A stretch of 64,000 nucleotides of DNA. Source: Shewanella sp. NIFS-20-20. GTDB taxonomy: Bacteria > Pseudomonadota > Gammaproteobacteria > Enterobacterales > Shewanellaceae. Positions 26,804-35,850 of the stretch are shown here, piece by piece. How positions within the stretch are numbered: the stretch's first letter is position 1; the number at the start of each line of letters is the position of its first letter. The DNA is taken from positions 1 to 64,000 of the forward strand of contig NZ_JAHUTT010000014.1 of the NCBI RefSeq assembly GCF_019209865.1. Direction: 5' to 3'. The position numbers and the translations under genes are program-made. The notes below the pieces were generated by a model. The model did no database searches. It was not told the DNA's origin and saw nothing but the letters and a program-made list of their open reading frames with translations.

Positions 26804-28672
26804 TTATTTGGCTAAGTACGCAGTAATTTGCGCCAATATCCCTTCGCTGTCGAGTTGCAACTCGTGCTTAATTTCATCCGGCGCGCCATGCTTGATGAAT
26901 TCATCCGGCAGGCCGATTTGCAACACAGGCTTGCAGATCTTATGTTTGGCTAACAATTCCAGCACCCCACAGCCGGCACCGCCGGCCACGGCATTTTCTT
27001 CGATTGTCACTAACACATCATGGCTACGGGCTAATTCGAGCACCAACGCCTCATCCAGCGGCTTCACAAAGCGCATATCGGCCACCGACGCATCCAAGCT
27101 GTCGGCGGCTATCATTGCATCGGCCAAGGTCGTACCAAAGTTCAGTAATGCCAGTGACTGGCCTTGGCGCACTAAGCGACCTTGACCTATGGGCATCGCC
27201 GTCATGGTTTCCACTTGCTCGGCGCCCGTCGCGCTGCCACGAGGATAGCGGACGGCACTCGGACCGTCTTGATAGCAGTAGCCGGTATACAGCATTTGAC
27301 GGCATTCGTTTTCATCGCTTGGGGTCATGATCACCATGTTGGGAATACACCGCATAAACGAGATATCAAAGGCGCCTTGATGGGTTGGGCCATCGGCACC
27401 GACAATGCCGCCACGGTCAATGGCGAACAATACTGGCAATTGTTGCAAGGCGACGTCATGGATCATCTGATCATAACCACGTTGCAAGAAGGTCGAGTAA
27501 ATGGCGATCACCGGCTTATAGCCTTCACAGGCAAAACCGGCGCCGAGTGTGACCGCATGTTGCTCAGCAATGGCCGCATCAAAATACTGTTCAGGGAAAT
27601 GCTGTGAAAATTCGACCATGCCAGAGCCTTCGCGCATGGCCGGGGTGATGCCTAAGACTTTGTCGTCTTGTGCAGCGATATCACACAGCCACTTACCAAA
27701 CACTTCAGAAAAGGTTGGTAAGCCTTTTTTGGTGGCAGGTTTTTTAAATTGGCTTGGGTCAAATTTAGGCACGGCATGCCAACCAATAGGATCTTGCTCT
27801 GCCGGGGCATAGCCTTTCCCTTTTTTGGTCATGATGTGCAGAATTTGCGGTCCTTTGAGGTTACGCATATTGCGCATGGTCTCAACCATGGCATCGACAT
27901 CATGGCCGTCAATCGGGCCAATATAGTTAAAACCTAATTCTTCGAACAGGGTGCCTGGAACGACCATGCCCTTAAGGTGTTCTTCGGTGCGCTTAGCCAT
28001 TTCCTTGATGACCGGCATGCCCTTGAGCACTTTTTTGCCACCTTCACGGATGGTGGTGTAAAAGCGCCCTGACATCAGCTTGGCTAAATGATTATTGAGG
28101 GCGCCCACGTTTTCAGATATCGACATTTCGTTATCATTGAGCACCACTAACATATCTTTATGTAAGTCGCCGGCATGGTTCATGGCCTCAAAGACCATGC
28201 CACCTGTCATAGCGCCATCGCCAATCACGGCGACGACTTTACGGCCTGCACCTTCTTTATCAGCCACCACGGCCATGGCGGTGGCAGCACTGATCGAGGT
28301 GCCAGAGTGACCCACGCTGAACGTGTCATATTCGCTTTCTGCGCGCCAAGGGAATGGATGTAATCCATTTTTTTGGCGTATGGTTGGCATACGATCACGA
28401 CGACCGGTCAAAATCTTATGCGGATAAGCCTGATGGCCAACGTCCCAAATTAAGCGATCAAACGGGGTGTTATACACATAGTGCAGCGCGACAGTGAGTT
28501 CGACTGTCCCGAGTCCAGAGGCAAAGTGACCGCTCGAAATGCCCACCGACTTTAATAGAAACTCTCTGAGCTCGTCTGCCACTTGAGGTAACAATTCCTG
28601 AGGCAGTTTTCTCAGGTCTTCTGGGGTATCGGCTTGTGCCAATAACGGATATTGAGATATGTCCAGAGTCAT
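26804..28672 (-). CDS. dxs: 1-deoxy-D-xylulose-5-phosphate synthase
   Basis: Dxs condenses pyruvate with glyceraldehyde 3-phosphate, using thiamine diphosphate, to start the MEP isoprenoid pathway and supply pyridoxal and thiamine precursors. The 622-residue protein has the ThDP motif ([20 protein letters not shown], about 151-170), a transketolase-like middle with [15 protein letters not shown] (about 422-436) and a C-terminal domain. It is the last gene of xseB-ispA-dxs, an arrangement shared with E. coli; the ispA-dxs gap is 21 bases. Confidence 0.98.
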   Translation of the reverse strand: MTLDISQYPLLAQADTPEDLRKLPQELLPQVADELREFLLKSVGISSGHFASGLGTVELTVALHYVYNTPFDRLIWDVGHQAYPHKILTGRRDRMPTIRQKNGLHPFPWRAESEYDTFSVGHSGTSISAATAMAVVADKEGAGRKVVAVIGDGAMTGGMVFEAMNHAGDLHKDMLVVLNDNEMSISENVGALNNHLAKLMSGRFYTTIREGGKKVLKGMPVIKEMAKRTEEHLKGMVVPGTLFEELGFNYIGPIDGHDVDAMVETMRNMRNLKGPQILHIMTKKGKGYAPAEQDPIGWHAVPKFDPSQFKKPATKKGLPTFSEVFGKWLCDIAAQDDKVLGITPAMREGSGMVEFSQHFPEQYFDAAIAEQHAVTLGAGFACEGYKPVIAIYSTFLQRGYDQMIHDVALQQLPVLFAIDRGGIVGADGPTHQGAFDISFMRCIPNMVIMTPSDENECRQMLYTGYCYQDGPSAVRYPRGSATGAEQVETMTAMPIGQGRLVRQGQSLALLNFGTTLADAMIAADSLDASVADMRFVKPLDEALVLELARSHDVLVTIEENAVAGGAGCGVLELLAKHKICKPVLQIGLPDEFIKHGAPDEIKHELQLDSEGILAQITAYLAK

Positions 28673-28693
28673 AATGAGATTCGTTGTCTCTTG

Positions 28694-29575
28694 TTATGTT
28701 CTTCGGGCGATGATATATCGCGCAAAGTTGGCAATTAGTTGACTATTGTACGGTAACTTAGTCAACGCTGATAGTGCATCCTGAATTAGTTGGTCGGCGC
28801 ATTGTTGCGCTCCAGCTAAGCCTAGGAGCTGAGGATAAGTGCTTTTATTGGCCTGAGTATCCGAGCCTTGCGGCTTGCCCAATTCTTCGGTGGTCGCCGT
28901 GATATCTAAAATATCATCCTGCACCTGAAAGGCTAAGCCGATAGCGTTGGCATAAGTGATTAACGCCGTATGGGTGGTTTCATCCGCATCGGCACAAATC
29001 AATGCCATTTCCACGGCGCAACGGATTAAGGCCCCTGTCTTCATGTTATGCAACTGAGTCAGGGTATCAAGGTCAATCGTGCGATTGGTCGAATTAAGAT
29101 CGATGGCCTGGCCACCGCACATGCCTTGAAAGCCTGACGCCTTGGCTAAACAACGCACCAACGCCAGTTGCTGCTCAGCTCGTAAGGGCAGGTCGGCAGC
29201 ACTGATGATTTCAAAGGCTAAGGTTTGCAGGGCATCGCCGGCTAAAATGGCGCTGGCTTCGTCAAAGGCGATATGCACTGTGGGTTGGCCACGACGTAAA
29301 TCATCATCATCCATTGCAGGCAAATCATCATGGATAAGAGAGTAGGCGTGAATACATTCAATCGCGGCAGCGCAGGCGTCGAGCTTGGCTAAGTCAACCC
29401 CTAGCATCTCACCAACGCTATACACCAAAAATGGGCGAATGCGTTTGCCGCCGAGCAGGGCTCCATGAGTCATGGCTGCTTGTAATGGTGCATCGATAAC
29501 CGGTAAACACGCCAAATGCTCGCGTAATTGGGAATCGATACGACCTTGGTATTTTTCTATCGCAACAGCTAGCAC
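28694..29575 (-). CDS. ispA: Farnesyl diphosphate synthase
   Basis: IspA extends isopentenyl/dimethylallyl diphosphate to farnesyl diphosphate, the precursor of ubiquinone, menaquinone and undecaprenyl carriers. The 293-residue protein has both aspartate-rich motifs: LIHDDLPAMDDDDLRRG (about 79-95) and QVQDDILDI (about 218-226), plus GGKRIRPFLVY. GTG 29575 is chosen because it lies one base after the xseB stop with GAGG eight bases before; ATG 29587 would overlap xseB. Co-transcribed with xseB and dxs. Confidence 0.96.
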   Translation of the reverse strand: MLAVAIEKYQGRIDSQLREHLACLPVIDAPLQAAMTHGALLGGKRIRPFLVYSVGEMLGVDLAKLDACAAAIECIHAYSLIHDDLPAMDDDDLRRGQPTVHIAFDEASAILAGDALQTLAFEIISAADLPLRAEQQLALVRCLAKASGFQGMCGGQAIDLNSTNRTIDLDTLTQLHNMKTGALIRCAVEMALICADADETTHTALITYANAIGLAFQVQDDILDITATTEELGKPQGSDTQANKSTYPQLLGLAGAQQCADQLIQDALSALTKLPYNSQLIANFARYIIARRT

Positions 29576-29576
29576 G

Positions 29577-29816
29577 TTAGGCCTCATCACCATCGAAAGA
29601 ACTGAGAGGAGTATGGCTATCATTGGCCATTAAAATACTGACTTTTTGTTGGGCTTGTTCCAACTTGTTTTGACTTTGGCGCACCAAAGCAATCCCGCGC
29701 TCAAATTGTTTTAGAGCATCATCTAAGGAAATATCGCCCTGTTCTAACTGGGCAACAATTTGCTCTAATTCGGTGAGAGATTGTTCAAAACTTAGGTTTT
29801 CAGGTTTTTTGGCCAC
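29577..29816 (-). CDS. xseB: Exodeoxyribonuclease VII small subunit
   Basis: XseB binds the large subunit XseA to form exonuclease VII, which degrades single-stranded DNA. The 79-residue protein is a helical hairpin with the family motif LSFEQSLTELEQIVAQLEQG near the start and LDDALKQFERGIALVRQ after it. GTG 29816 is chosen because GAGG lies nine bases before it and the length then matches E. coli (80); a TTG at 29846 would add ten residues and has no such site. First gene of the operon. Confidence 0.94.
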   Translation of the reverse strand: MAKKPENLSFEQSLTELEQIVAQLEQGDISLDDALKQFERGIALVRQSQNKLEQAQQKVSILMANDSHTPLSSFDGDEA

Positions 29817-29846
29817 GTCAGTTTCCTCTATTTTAGCGGGTGACAA

Positions 29847-30169
29847 GGTATATCAGGGTGGATACGGGGTCAAATCCAGTCGTTGGATATTTGCACGAAA
29901 GCACGCTTTAGATCTTATTTTTTTTAAGAAAAAATAAAAAAGTAGCTAAACTTGCACCTAGGACTTCCGATATAGAGATGAATGCCGACAGGGAATTTGC
30001 AGTGATTCATTGATTCATGCCTTTAGCAAACCCCCTGATGTTCTCAATATAGTTGGCAATTATACCCCTAATAGCTTAGTTTGCTGGGGATTTTGGGCTT
30101 TTTTGATGGTTTGCACTCAGGCTTGAGTGTATTTTAGACGTTCCCGGCAGTGGAATATGAGGAGCAAGT
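29847..30169. promoter_or_regulatory. Divergent upstream region of xseB and pomA
   Basis: The 323-base gap must hold the xseB-ispA-dxs promoter and the pomA promoter. The clear element is a sigma-28-like site at 29947-29973. Very AT-rich sequence with poly-A/T (29920-29942) may serve the - strand promoter. No gene is visible. Confidence 0.5.
29947..29973 (+). promoter_or_regulatory. pomA: Sigma-28 (FliA) promoter candidate for pomAB
   Basis: TAAACTTG (29947-29954), 11-base spacer, TCCGATAT (29966-29973): six of eight matches to TAAAGTTT and six of eight to GCCGATAA, with exactly the FliA spacing. It is 197 bases upstream of the pomA GTG. Confidence 0.7.
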
Positions 30170-30937
30170 GTGGATTTAGCAACACTTATTGGGATCATCG
30201 GAGCATTTGCCTTCGTTCTAGGCGCTATGGTCACCAGTGGCGGTTTGGGGATTTTCGTCGATATCCCCTCGGTGTTAATTGTATTCATGGGCTCCCTGTT
30301 TGTGGTCATGATGAAATTTAACCTTAAATCCGTGATCGGTGCCGGTGGTGTTGCCGCCAAGGCGTTCTTATTTAAATTAGATAAGCCTGAAGATTTGATC
30401 GAACAGTCGGTGAATATGGCGGATGCGGCGCGAAAAGGCGGCTTCCTTGCACTCGAAGAAGCGCAAATCAGCAATCCATTTATGCAGCGTGGCGTGGATA
30501 TGCTGGTGGATGGTCATGACGGCGATGTGGTTCGTGAAGCGTTAGAAAAGGACATTGCCTTAACCGAAGAACGCCACAAAGCGGGAGTGAGTATTTTTAG
30601 GGCCTTAGGCGATGTGGCTCCCGCCATGGGCATGATTGGTACCTTGGTGGGCTTGGTTGCCATGTTATCGAACATGGATGACCCGAAATCCATTGGTCCG
30701 TCGATGGCGGTAGCACTGTTAACCACCTTGTACGGGGCGATGTTGGCGAACATGGTGGCCATTCCGATCGCCGATAAGTTGCAATTGCGTATGGGCGAGG
30801 AAATGATGAATCGCAATTTGATCATGGATGCGGTACTGGCTATTCAAGATGGCCAAAATCCACGAGTGATCGAGAGTTTCTTAAAGAATTACTTGTCTGA
30901 GAAGAAGCGAAAAGTCGACACCACGGGCGGAGAGTAA
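30170..30937 (+). CDS. pomA: Flagellar motor stator protein PomA (MotA family, Na+ type)
   Basis: PomA is the four-TM stator subunit that with PomB conducts Na+ and drives the polar flagellum. The 255-residue protein has hydrophobic TM1 and TM2 at the start (DLATLIGIIGAFAFVLGAM; LIVFMGSLFVVMMK), a cytoplasmic loop, then TM3/TM4 (GDVAPAMGMIGTLVGLVAMLSNMDDPKSIG, about 150-179). The sequence follows the Vibrio PomA pattern throughout, including MADAARKGGFLALEE. GTG start with GAGGAG just upstream. pomB follows three bases later. Confidence 0.96.
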   Translation: MDLATLIGIIGAFAFVLGAMVTSGGLGIFVDIPSVLIVFMGSLFVVMMKFNLKSVIGAGGVAAKAFLFKLDKPEDLIEQSVNMADAARKGGFLALEEAQISNPFMQRGVDMLVDGHDGDVVREALEKDIALTEERHKAGVSIFRALGDVAPAMGMIGTLVGLVAMLSNMDDPKSIGPSMAVALLTTLYGAMLANMVAIPIADKLQLRMGEEMMNRNLIMDAVLAIQDGQNPRVIESFLKNYLSEKKRKVDTTGGE

Positions 30938-30940
30938 CCC

Positions 30941-31879
30941 ATGGCGAAGCATAAGTGTGAATGTCCACCACCGGGCGCCCCCATGTGGCTGGCGACTTTC
31001 GCCGATCTTATGTCACTATTGATGTGCTTTTTCGTACTCTTGTTAGCCTTCTCCGAAATGGACGTGGTGAAGTTTAAACAGATTGCCGGCTCAATGAAGT
31101 ACGCCTTCGGGGTACAGAACAAAGTCGAAGTCAAAGATATTCCCAAGGGGACTTCGGTGATCGCCTTAGAGTTTCGACCCGGACGCCCCGATCCCACCCC
31201 GATTGAAATCATCAACCAGCAAACCAATGAAATGACCGAGCCGGTACTCGACTTGCAGTCCGGCGAGGATGCTAGTGCCGGAGGGGTGCAACAGCAACAA
31301 GGGGAGCAGCGAGGTGGCGAGTCGTCTGCCAGTGCGCGCGAGTCGGCTATGGATGAGTCGAAAAGTACCCAAGGTGAGATGCAGGCCCAGCAAGAACAAG
31401 TCAATAGTGAAGCCAAGAAAATTGCTGAAAAACTCAATAAAGAAATTATTGATGGCGCCATCGAAGTGGAATCGTTAGGTCAGCAAATCATAATTCGTAT
31501 TCGTGAAAAAGGCGCTTTTGCATCGGGATCGGGCTTTTTACAACCGCGGTTTAAGCCGGTGGTCAATAAAGTGGGCAAGTTGCTGGTGGATATTCCCGGC
31601 ATTATTACCGTGTCGGGTTATACCGATGATATGCAAATTAGCAATGAACTCTACAGTTCGAATTGGGATCTTTCCAGTAAGCGAGCGGTGGCTGTGGCCC
31701 ATGAGTTTGCTAAAGTGCCTGGGTTTGACCAACGCCGAATGAAAGTGGTGGGGATGGCGTCGACCAATCCGCTAGTGCCTAATACCAGTGAACAAAATCG
31801 CACCCGTAATCGCCGCGTAGAAATTGGAATTGAACAAGGTAAGGCCAAAGAGTCTGAGGAAATTAGCGTTAATAAATAG
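30941..31879 (+). CDS. pomB: Flagellar motor stator protein PomB (MotB/OmpA family)
   Basis: PomB anchors the stator to peptidoglycan and carries the ion-binding aspartate. The 312-residue protein has a short N-terminus with cysteines (KCECPPPG), one TM helix (LATFADLMSLLMCFFVLLLAFSEMD) whose Asp22 corresponds to Vibrio Asp24, a plug/linker rich in Q and E, and a C-terminal OmpA domain (VSGYTDDMQIS... NRTRNRRVEIGIE). The Na+ assignment rests on the match to Vibrio PomB. Co-transcribed with pomA. Confidence 0.96.
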   Translation: MAKHKCECPPPGAPMWLATFADLMSLLMCFFVLLLAFSEMDVVKFKQIAGSMKYAFGVQNKVEVKDIPKGTSVIALEFRPGRPDPTPIEIINQQTNEMTEPVLDLQSGEDASAGGVQQQQGEQRGGESSASARESAMDESKSTQGEMQAQQEQVNSEAKKIAEKLNKEIIDGAIEVESLGQQIIIRIREKGAFASGSGFLQPRFKPVVNKVGKLLVDIPGIITVSGYTDDMQISNELYSSNWDLSSKRAVAVAHEFAKVPGFDQRRMKVVGMASTNPLVPNTSEQNRTRNRRVEIGIEQGKAKESEEISVNK

Positions 31880-31909
31880 CCGCTTATAGGCTTGATTGCC
31901 ATTATCCCT

Positions 31910-31943
31910 AAGCCCGCACTCATTGAGTGCGGGCTTATTTTTT
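31910..31943 (+). terminator. Terminator after pomB
   Basis: Perfect 12-base arms AAGCCCGCACTC (31910-31921) and GAGTGCGGGCTT (31925-31936), loop ATT, then ATTTTTT. Confidence 0.93.
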
Positions 31944-31982
31944 GAGATAACCATTATCGAGGTGCGCCTTTTTCAACGATTT

Positions 31983-31991
31983 TGTTATAAT
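31983..31991 (+). promoter_or_regulatory. thiI: Extended -10 promoter of thiI
   Basis: TGTTATAAT is a consensus TGn-TATAAT extended -10, 35 bases before the thiI ATG and downstream of the pomB terminator. No strong -35 is visible. Confidence 0.65.
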
Positions 31992-32026
31992 CCCCAGATT
32001 GCCGTAATAATGAGTTGCCAAGTCCC

Positions 32027-33481
32027 ATGAAGTTTGTCGTCAAGATTTACCCTGAAATTATGATGAAGAGCAAGCCAGTGCGCATGCGTTTTATCAAGAT
32101 GCTCGAAACCAATATCCGTAATGTGTTACGTCACATCGACGAAGGCGCGAAAGTTCAGCGTCAGTGGGATCGTATTGTTGTCATGGTTCCGCCCACGAAA
32201 CCTGAGCTGCTGGATGTGTTTGCCGAACGGCTACAATGTATTCCTGGTATCGCCCACAGTTTGCAAGTAGCAGAGCATAGCTTTACCACGGTTGATGATA
32301 TCTACCAAATCGTATTACCTATTTATCGTGATGAATTAAAAGGTAAAACTTTCTGTGTACGCGCGAAGCGTAATGGTCAGCATGAGTTTACCTCCAGTGA
32401 TATTGAGCGTTATGTTGGCGGTGGCTTAAATCAGTTTACTGAGGCGCTTGGGGTAAAGTTGAAAGATCCCGATATGACAGTATTCCTGGAAGTGGATCAT
32501 GACAAACTGTACGTGGTTGAAAAGCGCATCGAAGGCCTCGGTGGCTTCCCTATTGCCACCCAAGAAGATGTGTTATCTCTGATTTCCGGCGGTTTTGATT
32601 CTGGGGTATCGAGTTTCCAATTTATTAAGAAAGGGTGTCGTACCCATTACTGCTTCTTTAATCTTGGTGGTGCCCAGCATGAAATAGGGGTTAAGCAGGT
32701 GGCTTATCACTTGTGGAAAACCTACGGTGAGTCCCATAAAGTTAAATTTATTTCGGTGCCGTTTGAGCCCGTGGTTGCTGAAATTTTAGAGCGTATCGAT
32801 AATGGCCAAATGGGGGTTATCCTTAAGCGTGTCATGATGCGCACGGCCGCTCGCATTGCTGATCGTATGGGGATACAAGCCTTAGTCACCGGTGAAAGTG
32901 TTGGCCAAGTGTCTAGCCAAACGTTAACGAACTTGAATGTGATTGACCGTTGTGTTGATACCTTGATTTTACGTCCGTTAATCGCCATGGATAAGCAAGA
33001 CATTATCAACGAAGCGCGCCGCATCGGGACGGAAGATTTTGCCAAAACCATGCCAGAATATTGTGGTGTGATTTCACAGCGTCCGACCGTCAAAGCCGTG
33101 TTGAGTAAAATTGAAGCGGAAGAGCAAAAATTCTCTGAAGATTTGATCGATAGAATTTTAGCCAACATTGAGATTATCGACATTAGGGAAATTGCTGCCA
33201 ACATGGATACTAAGATTACTGAAACTGAGTCAGTTGACTCGGTCGCGGCCGATGAAGTTGTGATTGATATTCGCGCGCCGGAAGAGGAAGAAAAGCAGCC
33301 ACTGGTAATCGATGGCACTGACATTAAAGTGATCCCTTTCTTTAAGTTAGCGACTCAATTTGCCGACTTAGATTCCTCTAAGACTTACTTACTCTATTGT
33401 GAGCGTGGTGTGATGAGTAAATTACAAGCCTTGTATTTGCTTGAGCAGGGCTACACCAATGTCAAGGTGTACCGTCCTTAA
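32027..33481 (+). CDS. thiI: tRNA 4-thiouridine synthase ThiI
   Basis: ThiI makes 4-thiouridine at position 8 of tRNA and passes sulfur to thiamine thiazole synthesis. The 484-residue protein has an N-terminal ferredoxin-like/THUMP region (about 60-165), a PP-loop ATP-pyrophosphatase ([14 protein letters not shown], about 180-193) and a C-terminal rhodanese domain whose active-site loop is [11 protein letters not shown] (Cys near 457). ATG 32027 aligns with other ThiI proteins; a TTG at 32015 is less likely. Single gene with its own promoter and terminator. Confidence 0.97.
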   Translation: MKFVVKIYPEIMMKSKPVRMRFIKMLETNIRNVLRHIDEGAKVQRQWDRIVVMVPPTKPELLDVFAERLQCIPGIAHSLQVAEHSFTTVDDIYQIVLPIYRDELKGKTFCVRAKRNGQHEFTSSDIERYVGGGLNQFTEALGVKLKDPDMTVFLEVDHDKLYVVEKRIEGLGGFPIATQEDVLSLISGGFDSGVSSFQFIKKGCRTHYCFFNLGGAQHEIGVKQVAYHLWKTYGESHKVKFISVPFEPVVAEILERIDNGQMGVILKRVMMRTAARIADRMGIQALVTGESVGQVSSQTLTNLNVIDRCVDTLILRPLIAMDKQDIINEARRIGTEDFAKTMPEYCGVISQRPTVKAVLSKIEAEEQKFSEDLIDRILANIEIIDIREIAANMDTKITETESVDSVAADEVVIDIRAPEEEEKQPLVIDGTDIKVIPFFKLATQFADLDSSKTYLLYCERGVMSKLQALYLLEQGYTNVKVYRP

Positions 33482-33503
33482 GACGCGCCTTTTATAATAT
33501 ATC

Positions 33504-33529
33504 GCCGCAGCTTGTCTGCGGCTTTTTTT
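33504..33529 (+). terminator. Terminator after thiI
   Basis: Arms GCCGCAG (33504-33510) and CTGCGGC (33516-33522), loop CTTGT, then seven T. Confidence 0.9.
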
Positions 33530-33679
33530 ATGGCATAAATGGGGGTGACCTCGTTGAGGTATGGGGCCATCGTGAGGGTATTTGGCGTTTAAAACCCGCA
33601 AAAAAGCTAGTCAAACGCGCTAAAGCCATGCACCATTGCGGATTAGAAAAACTTATTCATAAACAGGGAGTGGAATAGC

Positions 33680-34591
33680 ATGTCAAGACGATTGCCGCCG
33701 TTGAATGCGGTCAAGGCGTTTGAGGCAGCGGCCCGACATTTGAGCTTCACCCGCGCCGCCGAAGAGTTGTTTGTTACTCAAGCGGCTGTGAGTCATCAAA
33801 TTAAAGCCTTGGAAGATTTTCTCGGCTTAAAATTGTTTCGTCGCAAGAATCGCTCACTGTTATTGACCGAGGAAGGTCAAAGCTATTTTCTCGAGATTAA
33901 AGACATATTTACTCATCTCGGTGAAGCCACCGACCGCTTATTAGCGCGCTCGGCCATCGGCTCTCTCACTGTGGCGATGTCCCCAAGTTTTGCCATCCAA
34001 TGGCTGGTACCGCGCTTAGCCAAGTTTAGCGAGAAAAACCCCGATATCGACGTGCGGATTAAGGCCGTCGATTCCGATACGGCCAGCTTGACTGATGATA
34101 TCGATGTGGCGATTTATTATGGTCAAGGTCATTGGGCGGGAATGCGCAGCGACAAATTACGTAATGAAGTGTTGATCCCTATGTGTTCGCCCTTGTTACT
34201 CAAAGGGCCTAAGCCCTTGTCGAAACCTAGCGACTTAAAGTTTCATACCTTACTTCATGATTCCAGCCGCCAAGATTGGCAGGCGTGGTTTCGGCAAACG
34301 GGGGTGACGGACATTAACGTCAATCAAGGGCCGATTTTTAGCCATTCCTCGTTAGTATTGCAAGCGGCGGCCCACGGTCAAGGGGTCGCGTTGGGCTACA
34401 GCGTGTTGGCCAAACCCGATATTCAAGCCGGACGGTTAGTGTGTCCGTTTCCCGATGTGTTAATCAGTAAAGATGCGTACTATTTAGTGTGTCATCAAAG
34501 CCACGCCGAGCTGGGTAAGATTGTTGCCTTTCGCGAATGGATGTTAGATATGTTTGCAGAGGAGCTGCGCAGTGAAATGCTTCTTGGATGA
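33680..34591 (+). CDS. gcvA: LysR-family regulator GcvA
   Basis: The 303-residue protein has an N-terminal winged helix-turn-helix (LNAVKAFEAAARHLSFTRAAEELFVTQAAVSHQIKALE, about 8-45) and a LysR substrate-binding domain (about 92-295). The opening SRRLPPLNAVKAFEAAARHLSFT and the gene order gcvA-(hydrolase)-DUF423-rlmM match the enterobacterial gcvA locus; E. coli GcvA controls the glycine cleavage system. GGGAG ribosome-binding site before ATG 33680. Overlaps the next gene by 20 bases. Confidence 0.9.
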   Translation: MSRRLPPLNAVKAFEAAARHLSFTRAAEELFVTQAAVSHQIKALEDFLGLKLFRRKNRSLLLTEEGQSYFLEIKDIFTHLGEATDRLLARSAIGSLTVAMSPSFAIQWLVPRLAKFSEKNPDIDVRIKAVDSDTASLTDDIDVAIYYGQGHWAGMRSDKLRNEVLIPMCSPLLLKGPKPLSKPSDLKFHTLLHDSSRQDWQAWFRQTGVTDINVNQGPIFSHSSLVLQAAAHGQGVALGYSVLAKPDIQAGRLVCPFPDVLISKDAYYLVCHQSHAELGKIVAFREWMLDMFAEELRSEMLLG

Positions 34592-35222
34592 TCTCAACGC
34601 CGGCCACGGCAGTTACCTCGGCCCAAAGACGCCAGACACCTTGATTTTATTAGCCCATGGCGCGGGGGCCGACAGTCGCCACCCGTTTATGGTCGCCATG
34701 GCACAAGGACTGGCAGCGGCAGGTTTTGGGGTGTTTAGTTTTGATTTTCCCTATATGCGTTTACGTCGAGTCGATGGCACTCGTCGTCCACCGGATCGCG
34801 CCCCTAAATTGCTCGAATGCTTGGGTCATTATGTTGAGATGGCTAAGGCGAGCTCGACAAAGCGGATTATTTTGATGGGCAAGTCCATGGGCGGTCGTAT
34901 GGCCGCGACCTTAGCCAACGAGATCCAAGTGGATGGGGTCATTTGTTTGGGCTACCCCTTTGTCGCCTCGAGCGGCAAAGCGCCGAGGCTCGAGCCATTA
35001 CAGCAGCCATTGTGTCCTGTGTTAGTCCTGCAGGGCGAGCGAGATAAGTTTGGCGGCTTAGCTGAGGTGCCCCAGTGGCCGATGGCGGCGAATGTCGAAG
35101 TACAGTGGATCACTGATGGCGATCATAGTTTTGTGCCAAGAAAGTCGTCAGGCACCACAGCCGCGGCTAATCTAACTGCTGCCGTGGTGGCCAGTAGTGA
35201 ATTTATAGGACGATTGTCATGA
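34572..35222 (+). CDS. Alpha/beta hydrolase of the KANL3/Tex30 type
   Basis: The 216-residue protein has an alpha/beta-hydrolase fold: LLAHGAGADSRHPFM near the N-terminus (oxyanion region), nucleophile elbow GKSMGGRMA (about 97-105), and DGDHSF near the C-terminus for the catalytic histidine. Substrate is unknown. GTG 34572 is chosen because AGAGGAG lies seven bases before it inside gcvA; a TTG further upstream at 34554 is not supported. The 20-base overlap with gcvA and ATGA overlap with the next gene imply coupled translation. Confidence 0.85.
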   Translation: MKCFLDDLNAGHGSYLGPKTPDTLILLAHGAGADSRHPFMVAMAQGLAAAGFGVFSFDFPYMRLRRVDGTRRPPDRAPKLLECLGHYVEMAKASSTKRIILMGKSMGGRMAATLANEIQVDGVICLGYPFVASSGKAPRLEPLQQPLCPVLVLQGERDKFGGLAEVPQWPMAANVEVQWITDGDHSFVPRKSSGTTAAANLTAAVVASSEFIGRLS

Positions 35223-35602
35223 TTAAGGGGTTAATGGTGTTAGCCGCGCTCAACGGCTTATTAGCGGTGGGGCTTGGGGCGTTCGCATCCCATGGATTGA
35301 AGCATTTGATCAGTAGTGAAATGGTGACAATTTTCGCCTTAGGGGTGCAATATCATTTCTACCATGTCTTTGCCATGGCCTTAGTTGCCCTGTGCGGTAT
35401 CAGTGTGCGCTCTAAACTGCTGTATTGGAGTGGCGGCATGTTTATGGCAGGGATCGGTTTATTCTCAGGCTCCCTTTATGTCTATGCCTTGCTGGGCAGT
35501 CAATGGATGGGGCCAATTACGCCACTTGGCGGCTTATGTTTTATGCTCGGCTGGTCATTATTAGCCATTGCCGTGTGGCGCAGTCGCGGCCAAGCCCATT
35601 AA
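35219..35602 (+). CDS. DUF423 membrane protein (YgdD-like)
   Basis: The 127-residue protein has four hydrophobic segments: VLAALNGLLAVGLGAFASHGL, FYHVFAMALVALCG, LYWSGGMFMAGIGLFSGSLYVYALLG and the C-terminal GLCFMLGWSLLAIAVW. The AALNGLLAVGLGAFASHGLK opening is the DUF423 signature. E. coli ygdD lies at the same place between gcvA and rlmM. Function unknown. It overlaps the hydrolase stop by four bases. A terminator follows. Confidence 0.9.
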   Translation: MIKGLMVLAALNGLLAVGLGAFASHGLKHLISSEMVTIFALGVQYHFYHVFAMALVALCGISVRSKLLYWSGGMFMAGIGLFSGSLYVYALLGSQWMGPITPLGGLCFMLGWSLLAIAVWRSRGQAH

Positions 35603-35625
35603 GGGGCGCTACATGAATGTTGATT

Positions 35626-35650
35626 AAGCCGGCAATGCCGGCTTTTTTAT
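35626..35650 (+). terminator. Terminator after the DUF423 gene
   Basis: Arms AAGCCGGC (35626-35633) and GCCGGCTT (35637-35644), loop AAT, T-run to 35648. Confidence 0.9.
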
Positions 35651-35795
35651 TGGGGCTAATTTGGCCGTGATAACCCTGCCGACGAGCCGTCGCGCATAAG
35701 TCTCTCTGCGGCACTTGCCACCATGCGCCAGGCCAGCGCCATCGCCACTCCGGCAGGCGCAACAGATAATTAATACGATTAGGCGAATTTGGGTA

Positions 35796-35801
35796 TATAA
35801 T
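35796..35801 (+). promoter_or_regulatory. rlmM: -10 element candidate for rlmM
   Basis: A consensus TATAAT lies 50 bases before the rlmM ATG, after a terminator that separates it from the DUF423 gene. No good -35 is seen at 16-18 bases, so the call is tentative. Confidence 0.45.
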
Positions 35802-35850
35802 GCCCGCCGTTTTAGTTGTGACTATGCCCTGATTGCGGCGCGAGAAGATA

